The translations under genes and the position numbers were made by a program. A model generated the notes under the pieces. That model ran no database searches. It was given only the letters and a program-made list of their open reading frames with translations, and was not told the origin of the DNA. This document shows, piece by piece, positions 23,923 through 32,734 of a stretch of 64,000 nucleotides of DNA. Source of the stretch: Streptomyces klenkii (GTDB taxonomy: Bacteria > Actinomycetota > Actinomycetes > Streptomycetales > Streptomycetaceae); NCBI RefSeq assembly GCF_003626645.1, contig NZ_RBAM01000002.1, positions 62,001-126,000 of the forward strand, given 5' to 3'. The number at the start of each line of letters is the position of its first letter. Positions within the stretch are counted from its first letter, which is position 1.

Positions 23923-24969
23923 TCAGCCGCGGCGGGCCCAGATGTTGACGCCCTCGGTGCTTACCGCGAGGGCATCGATCTCCGCCAGCTCCTCCTCGGT
24001 CAGCTTCGGAGCCCCCAGCGCGGCCACGTTCGCCTCCAGCTGGGCCACGCTCGACGCGCCGATCAGCGCCGAGGTCATCCGCGGGTCGCGCAGCACCCAG
24101 CTCAGGGCCAGCTGCGCGAGCGACTGCCCGCGCCGCCCGGCGATCGCGTTCAGGCCCCGCAGCCGGCCCACCACGTCCTCGGTCAGCAGCGCCGGGTCCA
24201 GGGACTTGCCCTGCGAGGCGCGCGAGCCCTCCGGGATGCCGTGCAGGTACTTGTCGGTCAGCAGGCCCTGCGCGAGCGGCGCGAAGGCGATGCAGCCCAT
24301 GCCCTCCGCCTCCAGGGTGTCCAGGAGCGCGTCGTCCTCGGTCCAGCGGTTGATCATCGAGTACGACGGCTGGTGGATGAGGGCCGGCACGCCCATGCCG
24401 CGCAGCAGCCGGGCCGCCTCGGCGGTCTGCTCGGCGCTGTACGAGGACACGCCCGCGTAGAGCGCCTTGCCCTGCTGGACGGCGGACGCGAGCGCGCCCA
24501 TCGTCTCCTCCAGCGGGGTCTCCGGGTCGAACCGGTGCGAATAGAAGATGTCGACGTGGTCGAGACCCGTCCGGCGCAGCGACGCGTCCAGCGACGACAG
24601 CAGGTATTTCCGCGAGCCCCACTCGCCGTACGGCCCGGGGTGCATCAGATAGCCGGCCTTGGTCGAGACCAGGATCTCGTCGCGGTACGGGCGGAAGTCC
24701 TGTGCGAAGATCTTGCCGAAGTTCAGCTCGGCGGAGCCGGGCGGCGGCCCGTAGTTGTTGGCCAGGTCGAAGTGCGTGACCCCGAGATCGAAGGCGCGGC
24801 GCAGAATGGCACGCTGCGACTCCAGGCTGCGGTCGTCACCGAAGTTGTGCCACAGTCCCAGGGAGACGGCCGGCAACTTGAGGCCGCTGCGGCCCGTGCG
24901 CCGGTACTCCATCGTGTCGTAGCGGTTATCGGCCGCTCGATAGTGAGCGGAATGTGTGGAATCGGTCAT
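23923..24969 (-). CDS. Aldo/keto reductase (YghZ/GPR type)
   Basis: A 348-residue NADPH-dependent oxidoreductase of the L-glyceraldehyde-3-phosphate reductase-like subgroup, whose E. coli member detoxifies methylglyoxal. The catalytic tetrad is visible: Asp and Tyr in 'FDLANNYG', Lys in 'VSTKAGYLM' and His in 'FYSHRFD'. The cofactor-binding end 'SALIGASSVAQLEANVAAL' is intact. ATG 24969 is preferred to upstream in-frame codons because the conserved part starts soon after, though no strong ribosome site is seen and MH can be added from 24975. It is divergent from uppS (111 bases between starts). Confidence 0.92.
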   Translation of the reverse strand: MTDSTHSAHYRAADNRYDTMEYRRTGRSGLKLPAVSLGLWHNFGDDRSLESQRAILRRAFDLGVTHFDLANNYGPPPGSAELNFGKIFAQDFRPYRDEILVSTKAGYLMHPGPYGEWGSRKYLLSSLDASLRRTGLDHVDIFYSHRFDPETPLEETMGALASAVQQGKALYAGVSSYSAEQTAEAARLLRGMGVPALIHQPSYSMINRWTEDDALLDTLEAEGMGCIAFAPLAQGLLTDKYLHGIPEGSRASQGKSLDPALLTEDVVGRLRGLNAIAGRRGQSLAQLALSWVLRDPRMTSALIGASSVAQLEANVAALGAPKLTEEELAEIDALAVSTEGVNIWARRG

Positions 24970-25079
24970 GTGCATCTGACTATCACGGTCTTGTGACAGA
25001 CCGAGTTGGGTTCCCGTGACACGCGGGCAGTAATGTGGCGCCCTCGGGGCGACCGCCGTGGCTTGGAGGGGCTGGAAAC

Positions 25080-25841
25080 GTGAAGTTGCGCGACCTGGTG
25101 TACAGGCTCTACGCACGCCGGGTGGAAGGCCGCCTCGACCATGCGCAGGTGCCCAAGCACATCGGCGTCATCCTCGACGGCAACCGCCGCTGGGCGCGCG
25201 CCGACGGACGCACCACCGAGCAGGGTCACCAGGCGGGCGCCGACAAGATCTCCGAGCTGCTCGGCTGGTGCGCCGAGACCGACGTCGAGGTCGTCACCCT
25301 CTGGATGCTCTCCACCGACAACCTCGACCGCCCGGCCGTGGAGCTCAACCCGCTGCTCGGCATCATCGAGAACACGGTGCGCGGCCTGGCGGCGGACGGC
25401 CGCTGGCGCGTCCACCACGTGGGCACGATGGACCTGCTGCCGGCCCGCACCCAGCAGGTGCTGAAGGAGGCCGAGCAGGACACGATCGGCACCCGCGGAA
25501 TACTGGTCAACGTGGCCGTCGGCTACGGCGGCCGGCAGGAGATCGCGGACGCGGTGCGGTCGCTGGTGCTCGAAGCGGCGGAGAACGGGACGTCGTTCGA
25601 GGAACTGGCCGAAACGGTCGATGTCGAGCACATCACCAAGCACCTGTACACGCGCGGCCAGCCCGACCCGGACCTCATCATCCGCACCAGCGGTGAGCAG
25701 CGGCTGTCGGGTTTCATGCTCTGGCAGAGCGCGCACTCGGAGTATTACTTCTGCGAGGTCTTCTGGCCCGCTTTCCGGAAGGTCGACTTCCTGCGCGCAT
25801 TGCGCGATTACGCCGCCCGGCACCGGCGCTACGGCTCCTGA
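25080..25841 (+). CDS. uppS: Isoprenyl (cis-prenyl) transferase
   Basis: A 253-residue cis-prenyltransferase that condenses isopentenyl diphosphate onto an allylic primer to make polyprenyl diphosphates, the lipid carriers of wall synthesis. The active-site Asp33 is in '[12 protein letters not shown]'. Downstream family motifs are '[14 protein letters not shown]' and '[23 protein letters not shown]', the last being the diphosphate-binding region. GTG 25080 follows TTGGAGGGG. Streptomyces commonly encode two or more such enzymes, so this may be the secondary, short- or medium-chain enzyme rather than the sole UppS. The 3' end has been partly duplicated downstream. Confidence 0.9.
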   Translation: MKLRDLVYRLYARRVEGRLDHAQVPKHIGVILDGNRRWARADGRTTEQGHQAGADKISELLGWCAETDVEVVTLWMLSTDNLDRPAVELNPLLGIIENTVRGLAADGRWRVHHVGTMDLLPARTQQVLKEAEQDTIGTRGILVNVAVGYGGRQEIADAVRSLVLEAAENGTSFEELAETVDVEHITKHLYTRGQPDPDLIIRTSGEQRLSGFMLWQSAHSEYYFCEVFWPAFRKVDFLRALRDYAARHRRYGS

Positions 25842-25935
25842 GGCGTTTGCAGCGCGAACGGATCCGGCCGGGGGCGCGGGGGTTATCCCCCGCAAGGTGC
25901 TGCGCGGCGCGGCACCGGCGCTACGGCTCCTGAGG
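25819..25935. repeat. 25-bp direct repeat of the uppS 3' end
   Basis: The 25 bases spanning the end of uppS (25819-25843) recur exactly at 25911-25935, and a third, shorter copy (TACGGCTCCTGA) is at 25944-25955. The 415-bp gap to phoH (25842-26256) otherwise holds a hairpin at 26064-26086 (9-bp perfect stem, loop ATGGG) and a smaller one at about 26034-26051 (CGGTCT/AGACCG). No gene was seen in it. Confidence 0.85.
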
Positions 25936-26256
25936 GCGTTAGGTACGGCTCCTGACGGAGCGGTGGCTCACCACGTCACCGCATATGCCGTTGCATGGTC
26001 AAGCGGTCCAGCGGGAATATCCCCTCCAGGCCGGCGGTCTGTCCTAAGACCGTCGCTCTGCCAGCGGGCGGCATGGGGCCGCCCGCCCGGGAGGCCCTTT
26101 GCACACGGACGACGACCGTGCGGACCGAGCGGCTCTGTGCGGCCGCGCGGCTCCGCCCGCGGAGGGCCGCAGTCCGGCCCTCGAAGGGCTTGCTCCCCGG
26201 CCCAATCCCCGGCGACGCCGTCGCGCCCCGACCTCCCCGAGGGGGTTCGTCCACCC

Positions 26257-27579
26257 GTGGTGACCAGCAAGAAGCGCCGTGAGAACGACCGGCGCACCTA
26301 CGTCCTCGACACCAGCGTCCTGCTGGCCGACCCAGGCGCCATGTCCCGCTTCGAGGAGCACGAGGTCGTGCTGCCCGTGGTGGTGGTCACGGAGTTGGAG
26401 GCCAAGAGGCACCATCCGGAGCTCGGTTACTTCGCGCGGCAGGCGCTGCGTCTGCTGGATACGTACCGGGTGCAATTCGGCCGACTGGATTCCCCGATTC
26501 CGATCGGCGATCTGGGCGGGACGCTCAGGGTCGAGCTCAACCACTCGGATACGGGCATACTGCCCGCCGGCTTCCGCCTCGGTGACAACGACTCGCGCAT
26601 CCTCGCGGTCGCCCGCAACCTCCAGGCCGAGGGGTACGACGTCACGGTCGTCTCCAAGGACCTGCCGCTGCGGATCAAGGCCTCGGCCGTCGGTCTGCTC
26701 GCGGAGGAGTACCGCGCGGAGCTCGCCATCACCGACTCCGGGTGGACCGGCATGGCGGAGCTCACCGTCACCGCCGAGCAGGTCGACGAGCTCTTCGCCG
26801 CCGAGGTCGCCCACATCGAGCAGGCGGCGGAACTGCCCGTGCACACCGGCCTCGTGCTCCAGTCCGAGCGCGGCAAGGCGCTCGGCCGGGTCGCCGCCGA
26901 CGGCTCGGTGCGGCTGGTGCGCGGCGACCGCGAGGCGTTCGGCATCCACGGCCGCAGCGCCGAGCAGCGCGTCGCGCTCGACCTGCTGCTCGACCCCGAC
27001 ATCGGGATCGTGTCGATGGGCGGCCGGGCCGGCACGGGCAAGTCCGCGCTGGCGCTGTGCGCGGGCCTGGAGTCCGTCCTGGAGCGCCGGCAGCACCGCA
27101 AGGTGATGGTCTTCCGGCCGCTGTACGCGGTCGGCGGGCAGGAGTTGGGCTATCTGCCGGGCAGCGAGGCGGAGAAGATGAGCCCCTGGGCCCAGGCCGT
27201 CTTCGACACCCTCTCCGCGGTGACGAGCTCCGAGGTCATCGACGAGGTCGTCGAGCGCGGCATGCTGGAGGTGCTGCCGCTCACCCACATCCGCGGCCGT
27301 TCCCTCCACGACGCCTTCGTGATCGTGGACGAGGCGCAGTCGCTCGAACGGAACGTCCTGCTGACCGTTCTGTCCCGGATCGGCGCCAACTCGCGGGTGG
27401 TGCTCACCCATGACGTGGCCCAGCGCGACAACCTCCGCGTGGGGCGGTACGACGGCGTGGTCGCCGTCGTCGAGAAGCTGAAGGGACACCCGCTCTTCTC
27501 GCACGTCACGCTCACGCGTTCGGAGCGTTCGCCGATCGCGGCGCTGGTGACCGAAATGCTGGAGGACGGCAGGATCTGA
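26257..27579 (+). CDS. phoH: PIN domain-PhoH fusion ATPase (PhoH2-like)
   Basis: A 440-residue protein in which an N-terminal PIN nuclease domain (about 12-150, starting '[12 protein letters not shown]', with acidic residues in 'TELEAKRHH' and '[10 protein letters not shown]') is fused to a PhoH P-loop ATPase (about 230-440). Walker A is 'GRAGTGKSA' and Walker B is '[14 protein letters not shown]'. Such PhoH2 proteins unwind and cut RNA in other actinobacteria. The start is GTG 26257 or 26260, both after CCGAGGGGG. It is preceded by a long leader region and followed by a strong hairpin, so it is probably transcribed alone. Confidence 0.92.
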   Translation: MVTSKKRRENDRRTYVLDTSVLLADPGAMSRFEEHEVVLPVVVVTELEAKRHHPELGYFARQALRLLDTYRVQFGRLDSPIPIGDLGGTLRVELNHSDTGILPAGFRLGDNDSRILAVARNLQAEGYDVTVVSKDLPLRIKASAVGLLAEEYRAELAITDSGWTGMAELTVTAEQVDELFAAEVAHIEQAAELPVHTGLVLQSERGKALGRVAADGSVRLVRGDREAFGIHGRSAEQRVALDLLLDPDIGIVSMGGRAGTGKSALALCAGLESVLERRQHRKVMVFRPLYAVGGQELGYLPGSEAEKMSPWAQAVFDTLSAVTSSEVIDEVVERGMLEVLPLTHIRGRSLHDAFVIVDEAQSLERNVLLTVLSRIGANSRVVLTHDVAQRDNLRVGRYDGVVAVVEKLKGHPLFSHVTLTRSERSPIAALVTEMLEDGRI

Positions 27580-27643
27580 CGGATCCGGTGCCTTCCGTTC
27601 CCGATGCGGTGCCGCGTCCCTTACGGTGACGTGGTCTTCAGGG

Positions 27644-27683
27644 GTGGCGCGCGGCAAAGCCAAGGAGCTTAGCCGCGCGCCAC
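27644..27683. terminator. Strong hairpin after phoH
   Basis: Perfect 12-bp stem GTGGCGCGCGGC (27644-27655) / GCCGCGCGCCAC (27672-27683), with an inner AAGC/GCTT pairing, so nearly the whole element folds. No T-run follows. It is probably the phoH terminator. The rest of the 433-bp gap (27580-28012) is the leader of the transglycosylase gene. I looked for a ydaO-type c-di-AMP riboswitch there and did not find its core motifs. Confidence 0.7.
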
Positions 27684-28012
27684 TGCCGTGCGCCGGGCTT
27701 TCCGTAAATGCCCCGGCATAAACGAGGTGTGACCTTTCCCACGTAACCCGGAATTGCCTCCGGGCCTCCCGTTCCGGCAGAGTCTGCCTCCTGTCAGGCC
27801 CCGCATACGGCACTTGGAGCCCCTCCGGGGGTAGTGCACAACCAGCTCGTAGAACTGAAAAGCGCCGCCGTATGCCGCCCGAGCGTCACGCGGACCTCCC
27901 TCGCGGGAGGCCCCACGGGCCCGCGCCTCCCGTGACCGTTACGGAGGCCAGCGCCAGGGGCACGATCGCGCTCGCGAGGTCACCCGTGCGGGCGATGCTG
28001 GAAGGAAAACGT

Positions 28013-28735
28013 GTGAGCCGGATTTCGGTCCGGGGATTCGCCGTGGCATCCGCCACCGCGGTCACCACCGTCGGCGCCGTCGTAGGTGTCGCTGCAGGCC
28101 ATGACCAGGGCACGACCGACCGGGTCGAGGCGACCGCAGCGGACACGACGCTCCTCGCGGACATCCCCGCAGGACAGAACGTCCGGGCACAGGCCGCTTC
28201 CCTGACCCAGCAGGCGGACACGCAGTCCGAGGCCGCCGAGACCGCGGCCAAGAAGGACGCCGAGGAGGCCGCGCGCAAGCAGGCCGCCGAGGACGCCTCC
28301 GCGAAGAAGGAAGCCGCGGACGAGGCGGCCAAGAAGAAGGAGGCCGAGGAGAAGGCCAAGGAGCGCGAGAAGGAGGACAAGGAGCAGGTCTCCAGCCGCT
28401 CCGCCACGCGCGACGCGTCGTCCTTCGCCGTCAAGGGCTCCTACTCCACCGCCGAGGTCCAGGCGATGGCCCGCTCCATGGTCCCCGGCGACCAGTTCCA
28501 GTGCTTCAGCAACATCGTGAACAACGAGAGCACCTGGGACTACACCGCGACCAACGCCTCCTCCGGCGCGTACGGTCTCGTCCAGGCTCTGCCCGGCACC
28601 AAGATGGCCTCGGCCGGCGCCGACTGGCGGACCAACCCCGCCACCCAGATCAAGTGGGGCCTCGGCTATATGAACGAGCGCTACGGCAGCCCCTGCGGCG
28701 CCTGGTCGTTCTGGCAGGCCAACCAGTGGTACTAG
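28013..28735 (+). CDS. Secreted lytic transglycosylase-like protein
   Basis: A 240-residue exported wall hydrolase. Residues 1-35 are a signal peptide ('SRISVRGFAVASATAVTTVGAVVGVAAG'-type leader: 'GFAVASATAVTTVGAVVG'). Residues about 70-130 form a long Ala/Glu/Lys coiled coil. The C-terminal 75 residues are an SLT-like domain: 'CFSNIVNNESTWDYTATNAS' holds the likely catalytic Glu, and 'GAYGLVQALPGTKMASAG' and 'IKWGLGYMNERYG' follow. It should cut glycan strands during growth or sporulation. GTG 28013 is chosen because GGAAGGAAA lies eight bases upstream; ATG 27995 is the alternative. A perfect terminator follows. Confidence 0.9.
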   Translation: MSRISVRGFAVASATAVTTVGAVVGVAAGHDQGTTDRVEATAADTTLLADIPAGQNVRAQAASLTQQADTQSEAAETAAKKDAEEAARKQAAEDASAKKEAADEAAKKKEAEEKAKEREKEDKEQVSSRSATRDASSFAVKGSYSTAEVQAMARSMVPGDQFQCFSNIVNNESTWDYTATNASSGAYGLVQALPGTKMASAGADWRTNPATQIKWGLGYMNERYGSPCGAWSFWQANQWY

Positions 28736-28778
28736 GGCGCGGCGCCCGGCCGTAACGCCGGTCACCACCCGCATCAGC

Positions 28779-28809
28779 GAGCCCCCGGTCTCCAGCAGAC
28801 CGGGGGCTC
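28779..28809. terminator. Terminator after the transglycosylase gene
   Basis: Perfect 13-bp stem GAGCCCCCGGTCT (28779-28791) / AGACCGGGGGCTC (28797-28809), loop CCAGC, 44 bases past the stop codon. There is no T-run, which is usual for this kind of genome. Confidence 0.8.
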
Positions 28810-28884
28810 GTCCCGTCCTTCCCGGCGACGCGGCACGGGTAACGTTCACCCTGGCCACGGGGGAGTGGGGGTAGAGGAAGAGAA

Positions 28885-30396
28885 ATGTCCAGATTGCCAC
28901 GATGGGTCGGCGGCGTAGGGGCGGGTCTGACCCGCCTCGCCCGGCGGCTCGAGGAGCGCTCGGCCGAGGCGGAGGGTGCGCCGGAAGGCGCCGCCGCCGG
29001 TGCCGGCGGTGCCCCCGAGCCGCTCGGAGCCGCCGATTCCGTACGAACCTCCTTGCCGATACGTTCCGGCAGCGCGGACGGCCACGGCGGCGCGGGCAGC
29101 CCCGGTGGCGCCGACAGCTCCGGTCACGCCGGAGGCGCCGGCGCCGGTGTCGGCATGCCCGGCCGGCCGGGCGAGCCGCAGGCCGCCGGGTCAGCGTCCG
29201 CCGCCAGCCATGTCCATGGCGCAGCGCCCGCCGCAGGCGACCACGTACCGCCGCCTCCCGGCTACGCCCCCGCCGTCCCCGCCCGTCCCGACCCCGTCGC
29301 CGCCGTCCCCTGGGGCGTGCGGGTCGCGGCCGAGGTCGGCTGGCGGTTGCTGATCCTGGCCGGCACCCTCTGGGTGCTGATGCGGGTGATCAGCGCCGTT
29401 CGCCTGGTGGTGCTGTCCTTCGTCGTCGGCCTGCTGATCACCGCGCTGCTCCAGCCCACCGTCGCCTGGCTGAAGAGACGTGGCGTGCCGCGGGGGCTCG
29501 CCACGGCCATGACCTTCATCTCCGGCTTCGTCGTCATGGGCCTGGTCGGCTGGTTCGTGGTGTGGCAGGTGACGGACAACCTCGACGACCTGTCCGGGCA
29601 GGTGCAGCAGGGCATCAAGGACCTGAAGCACTGGCTGCTGACCAGCCCGTTCCACGTCACCGAGACGCAGATCAACAACATTGCCGACAACCTCAGCACG
29701 GCCATCGGCGCCAACACCAAGGACATCACCTCCGCCGGCATAGAGGGCGTTCAGGTGATCCTGGAGGTGCTGACCGGCATCCTGCTGGCGATGTTCAGCA
29801 CGCTGTTCCTGCTCTACGACGGGCCGCGGATCTGGGGCTGGCTGCTGAAGCTGTTCCCGGCGGCGGCGCGCGAGGGCGTGGCGGGCGCGGGCCCGCGGGC
29901 CTGGGCGACGCTGACGGCCTACGTGCGCGGCACGGTGATAGTGGCCCTGATCGACGCGATCTTCATCGGCATCGGGCTGTTCTTCCTCAAGGTGCCGCTC
30001 GCGGTGCCGCTGGCCGTCTTCATCTTCCTGTTCGCCTTCGTGCCGCTGGTCGGCGCCGTGGTCTCCGGCGCGCTCGCGGTGGTCGTGGCGCTGGTGACGA
30101 AGGACGTGTTCACGGCCCTGATGGTGCTGATCGTGGTGCTCGCGGTGCAGCAGATCGAGGGCCACGTCCTCCAGCCGTTCATCCTCGGCCGCGCGGTGCG
30201 CGTCCACCCGCTCGCGGTGGTCCTGTCGGTGGTCGCGGGCTCGCTGGTGGCGGGCATCGGCGGCGCGGTGGTCGCCGTCCCGCTGGTCGCCGTCACCAAT
30301 ACGGTCGTCGGCTATCTCCGCGCGTACACCAGGGACAAGGCCCTGGCCGCGGCGCCGCCGGACGGGCCGCCGCCCCCGGCGGAGCCCACGGGCTGA
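28885..30396 (+). CDS. AI-2E family (PerM/TqsA-like) membrane transporter
   Basis: A 503-residue membrane protein. The first about 145 residues are a Gly/Ala/Pro-rich cytoplasmic extension not normal for the family. The AI-2E domain follows (about 150-485), with two helices at the start, a soluble middle ('VQQGIKDLKHW'), and five or six helices towards the end including 'FLFAFVPLVGAVVSGALAV' and 'IEGHVLQPFILGRAVRVHPLAVVLSVVAG'-type signature ('QQIEGHVLQPFILGRAV'). Family members export signals or act as Na+/H+ antiporters; the substrate here is unknown. ATG 28885 follows GAGGAAG. A bidirectional terminator separates it from ahpD. Confidence 0.9.
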   Translation: MSRLPRWVGGVGAGLTRLARRLEERSAEAEGAPEGAAAGAGGAPEPLGAADSVRTSLPIRSGSADGHGGAGSPGGADSSGHAGGAGAGVGMPGRPGEPQAAGSASAASHVHGAAPAAGDHVPPPPGYAPAVPARPDPVAAVPWGVRVAAEVGWRLLILAGTLWVLMRVISAVRLVVLSFVVGLLITALLQPTVAWLKRRGVPRGLATAMTFISGFVVMGLVGWFVVWQVTDNLDDLSGQVQQGIKDLKHWLLTSPFHVTETQINNIADNLSTAIGANTKDITSAGIEGVQVILEVLTGILLAMFSTLFLLYDGPRIWGWLLKLFPAAAREGVAGAGPRAWATLTAYVRGTVIVALIDAIFIGIGLFFLKVPLAVPLAVFIFLFAFVPLVGAVVSGALAVVVALVTKDVFTALMVLIVVLAVQQIEGHVLQPFILGRAVRVHPLAVVLSVVAGSLVAGIGGAVVAVPLVAVTNTVVGYLRAYTRDKALAAAPPDGPPPPAEPTG

Positions 30397-30402
30397 GCAC
30401 GC

Positions 30403-30441
30403 GAGCGGGCCCCGGACGTCACCGACGTCCGGGGCCCGCTC
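30403..30441. terminator. Bidirectional terminator between AI-2E transporter and ahpD
   Basis: Perfect 18-bp inverted repeat, arms 30403-30420 and 30424-30441, loop ACC, six bases past one stop codon and 16 from the other. It serves both converging genes. Confidence 0.88.
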
Positions 30442-30457
30442 ACGTGCGAGGTGCGGG

Positions 30458-30997
30458 TCAGGCGTTGTCCGCCAGGACCTGCTCGGCGTCCAGCGTGGCG
30501 CCGGCGGCCTGCAGGACCGCGGCGATCTTGAACGCCTCCTGGATCGTCTCGCGCGAGACGCCCGCCTTGCGGAGGACCTGCTCGTGCGAGTCGAGGCACA
30601 GGCCGCAGCCGTTGATGGCCGAGACGGCCAGCGACCACAGCTCGAAGTCGACCTTGTCCACGCCCGGGTTGCCGATGACGTTCATCCGCAGGCCCGCGCG
30701 CAGGTTGCCGTACTCCGGGTCCGACAGCAGGTGCCGGGTGCGGTAGTAGACGTTGTTCATCGCCATGATGGCGGCGGCGGCCTTGGCGGCCGTGTACGCC
30801 TCGGGCGACAGGTTGGCCTTGGCCACCGGCTCCAGCTCGCGCAGCACGATCGGCGAGCGGGTCGCGATCGCGCAGGAGAGGACGGTGCCCCACAGCTGCT
30901 GCTGCGGGAGGTCGGAGTTGCCGATGACCGAGCCGAGGTTCAGCTTCAGGTCCTTGGCGTAGTCCGGTATTGCGGACTTCAGCTCATCGAGCGCCAT
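30458..30997 (-). CDS. ahpD: Alkyl hydroperoxide reductase AhpD
   Basis: A 179-residue alkylhydroperoxidase that reduces oxidised AhpC in actinobacteria. The redox centre Cys131-Gly-Leu-Cys134 with His138 ('[11 protein letters not shown]') and the acidic 'VDKVDFELW' proton-relay region are present. The length equals the family norm. ATG 30997 lies 11 bases after the ahpC stop, so ahpC and ahpD form one operon read from the oxyR-ahpC intergenic promoter. It works in the cytoplasm, linking AhpC to lipoamide-type electron donors as known for the mycobacterial enzyme. Confidence 0.97.
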   Translation of the reverse strand: MALDELKSAIPDYAKDLKLNLGSVIGNSDLPQQQLWGTVLSCAIATRSPIVLRELEPVAKANLSPEAYTAAKAAAAIMAMNNVYYRTRHLLSDPEYGNLRAGLRMNVIGNPGVDKVDFELWSLAVSAINGCGLCLDSHEQVLRKAGVSRETIQEAFKIAAVLQAAGATLDAEQVLADNA

Positions 30998-31008
30998 GGG
31001 AGATCAGC

Positions 31009-31563
31009 TCACTCGCCGGAGAGGAGCTTGACCGCGTCGAGCGTCTCCTCGCCCTTGGACCAGTTGCAGGGGCACAGCTCGTCCGTCTGCAGGGCGTCGA
31101 GGACCCGGAGGACCTCCTTGGGGTTACGGCCGACGGAACCGGCGGTCACCATGACGAACTGGATCTCGTTGTTCGGGTCCACGATGAAGACGGCGCGCTG
31201 GGCGTAGCCGTCCTCGCCCTCGACGCCGCAGGCCTGCATGAGCTCGTGCTTGGCGTCGGCCAGCATCGGGAAGGGCAGGTCGCGCAGGTCCTTGTGGTCC
31301 TTGCGCCAGGCGTGGTGGACGAACTCGGAGTCGCCGGAGACGCCGAGGATCTGGGCGTCACGGTCGGCGAACTCGTCGTTCAGCTGGCCGAACGCGGCGA
31401 TCTCGGTCGGGCAGACGAAGGTGAAGTCCTTGGGCCAGAAGAAGACGACCTTCCACTTGCCCTCGTGCGTCTTGTTGTCGATCTGCGCGAAAGCCTTGTC
31501 CGCGTCGAGGTCCACACAAGCGGTCAGGTCGAACTCGGGGAACTTGTCACCAACAGTGAGCAC
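31009..31563 (-). CDS. ahpC: Peroxiredoxin AhpC
   Basis: A 184-residue 2-Cys peroxiredoxin that reduces H2O2 and organic peroxides. The peroxidatic Cys51 is in 'DFTFVCPTE'; resolving cysteines Cys164 and Cys166 are in 'DELCPCNW', as in AhpD-dependent actinobacterial AhpC. GTG 31563 is chosen because AAGGAGAG lies just upstream and 'VLTVGDKFPEFDL' is the normal N terminus; in-frame upstream codons belong to the leader. It is divergent from oxyR with a 135-bp shared control region and is followed by ahpD. Confidence 0.97.
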   Translation of the reverse strand: MLTVGDKFPEFDLTACVDLDADKAFAQIDNKTHEGKWKVVFFWPKDFTFVCPTEIAAFGQLNDEFADRDAQILGVSGDSEFVHHAWRKDHKDLRDLPFPMLADAKHELMQACGVEGEDGYAQRAVFIVDPNNEIQFVMVTAGSVGRNPKEVLRVLDALQTDELCPCNWSKGEETLDAVKLLSGE

Positions 31564-31698
31564 GCGCTCTCCTTGCAGCGAGCAGGAAGCTCCGTGACAG
31601 GAGTTTCCTTCGGGGTTGGACATGAGCAACCCTGCCACAGGGACCATTGATAACGGAAATAGCTAGACTGGGTGATGTTGATCGGAGGTGCTTATCAA
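31564..31698. promoter_or_regulatory. Shared ahpC-oxyR control region
   Basis: The gap between the divergent starts contains an A/T-rich block at 31646-31666 (TTGATAACGGAAATAGCTAG) unusual for this genome, with partial symmetry around AGCT and a TTATCA at 31693-31698 echoing TGATAA at 31648. It is the natural place for OxyR binding and both promoters, but the exact sites cannot be fixed by eye. Confidence 0.55.
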
Positions 31699-32679
31699 AT
31701 GTCATCCGCACCGGCAGCCGCTGCTGCCATGAGCCCGGGGAGCGGCCGTCCCCGCCAGCCCAGCCTCGCCCAGCTCCGGGCCTTCGCCGCCGTCGCCGAA
31801 CACCTGCACTTCCGCGACGCCGCCACGGCCCTCGGCATGAGCCAGCCCGCGCTCTCCGGGGCCGTCTCCGCCCTGGAGGAGGTCCTCGACGTGCAGCTCG
31901 TCGAGCGTACGACGAGAAAGGTGCTGCTCAGTCCCGCGGGCGAGCGGCTCGCCGTCCGCGCCCGCACCGTCCTCGACGCCGTCGCCGCGCTCATGGAGGA
32001 GGCCGACGCGGCCCGCGCGCCCTTCACCGGCGTCCTGCGCCTCGGCGTGATCCCGACCGTCGCGCCGTACCTCCTGCCGGCCGTCCTGCGCCTGGTCCAC
32101 GACGCCTACCCGGACCTCGACCTCCAGGTCCACGAGGAGCAGACGTCCTCGCTGCTCGACGGGCTCACCCAGGGCCGGCTCGACCTGCTGCTGCTCGCCG
32201 TGCCGCTCGGCGTGCCCGGCGTCACCGAACTGCCCCTCTTCGACGAGGACTTCGTGCTCGTCATGCCCCGCGACCACTGGCTGGCCGGGCGGGGCGACAT
32301 CCCGCGCGAGGCGCTGCGCGAGCTCGACCTGCTCCTCCTCGACGAGGGCCACTGCCTGCGCGACCAGGCCCTGGACATCTGCCGCGAAGTCGGCCGCACG
32401 TCCGGCGCCCTGGGCACGACCAGCGCGGCCGGGCTCTCCACGCTCGTCCAGCTCGTCGGCGGCGGCATGGGCGTCACCCTGCTGCCGCGCACCGCCCTGC
32501 GCGTCGAGACCGAGCGCAACGCCCAGCTCGCCACCGGGTCGTTCGCGGATCCGGTGCCCTCGCGGAGGATCGCCCTGGCGATGCGCACGGGCGCCGCGCG
32601 GCAGGGGGAGTTCGGGCAGTTCGCCGAGGCGCTTCGCAAGGAGCTGCGGAAGCTGCCCGTACGCGTCACGGCACCGTGA
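31699..32679 (+). CDS. oxyR: Hydrogen peroxide sensor OxyR (LysR family)
   Basis: A 326-residue LysR-type activator. The HTH is at about 22-80 ('FRDAATALGMSQPALSGAVSALE'-type pattern: 'ALGMSQPALSGAVSALEE'). The redox pair Cys219 and Cys228 in 'GHCLRDQALDIC' matches the disulfide switch of OxyR, and 'TLVQLVGGGMGVTLLP' is the conserved effector-domain stretch. ATG 31699 is preferred because GGAGGTG lies ten bases before it; GTG 31672 is the alternative. The first about 20 residues are Ala/Pro-rich. It should activate the divergent ahpCD operon under peroxide stress. Confidence 0.95.
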   Translation: MSSAPAAAAAMSPGSGRPRQPSLAQLRAFAAVAEHLHFRDAATALGMSQPALSGAVSALEEVLDVQLVERTTRKVLLSPAGERLAVRARTVLDAVAALMEEADAARAPFTGVLRLGVIPTVAPYLLPAVLRLVHDAYPDLDLQVHEEQTSSLLDGLTQGRLDLLLLAVPLGVPGVTELPLFDEDFVLVMPRDHWLAGRGDIPREALRELDLLLLDEGHCLRDQALDICREVGRTSGALGTTSAAGLSTLVQLVGGGMGVTLLPRTALRVETERNAQLATGSFADPVPSRRIALAMRTGAARQGEFGQFAEALRKELRKLPVRVTAP

Positions 32680-32687
32680 GCGGGCAG

Positions 32688-32722
32688 CACTCGGGTCCCG
32701 GCCTGCGGCCGGGACCCGAGTG
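32688..32722. terminator. Bidirectional terminator between oxyR and the permease gene
   Basis: Perfect 16-bp stem CACTCGGGTCCCGGCC (32688-32703) / GGCCGGGACCCGAGTG (32707-32722), loop TGC, between convergent genes. Confidence 0.88.
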
Positions 32723-32734
32723 GGAGAGAAATGT

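Noticed and set aside
27684..28012. Possible c-di-AMP (ydaO-type) riboswitch before the transglycosylase gene
   Set aside because: Such switches precede wall-hydrolase genes in Streptomyces, but I could not find the expected core motifs (GGGTGAATC-like and GCTAACC-like), so I do not call it.
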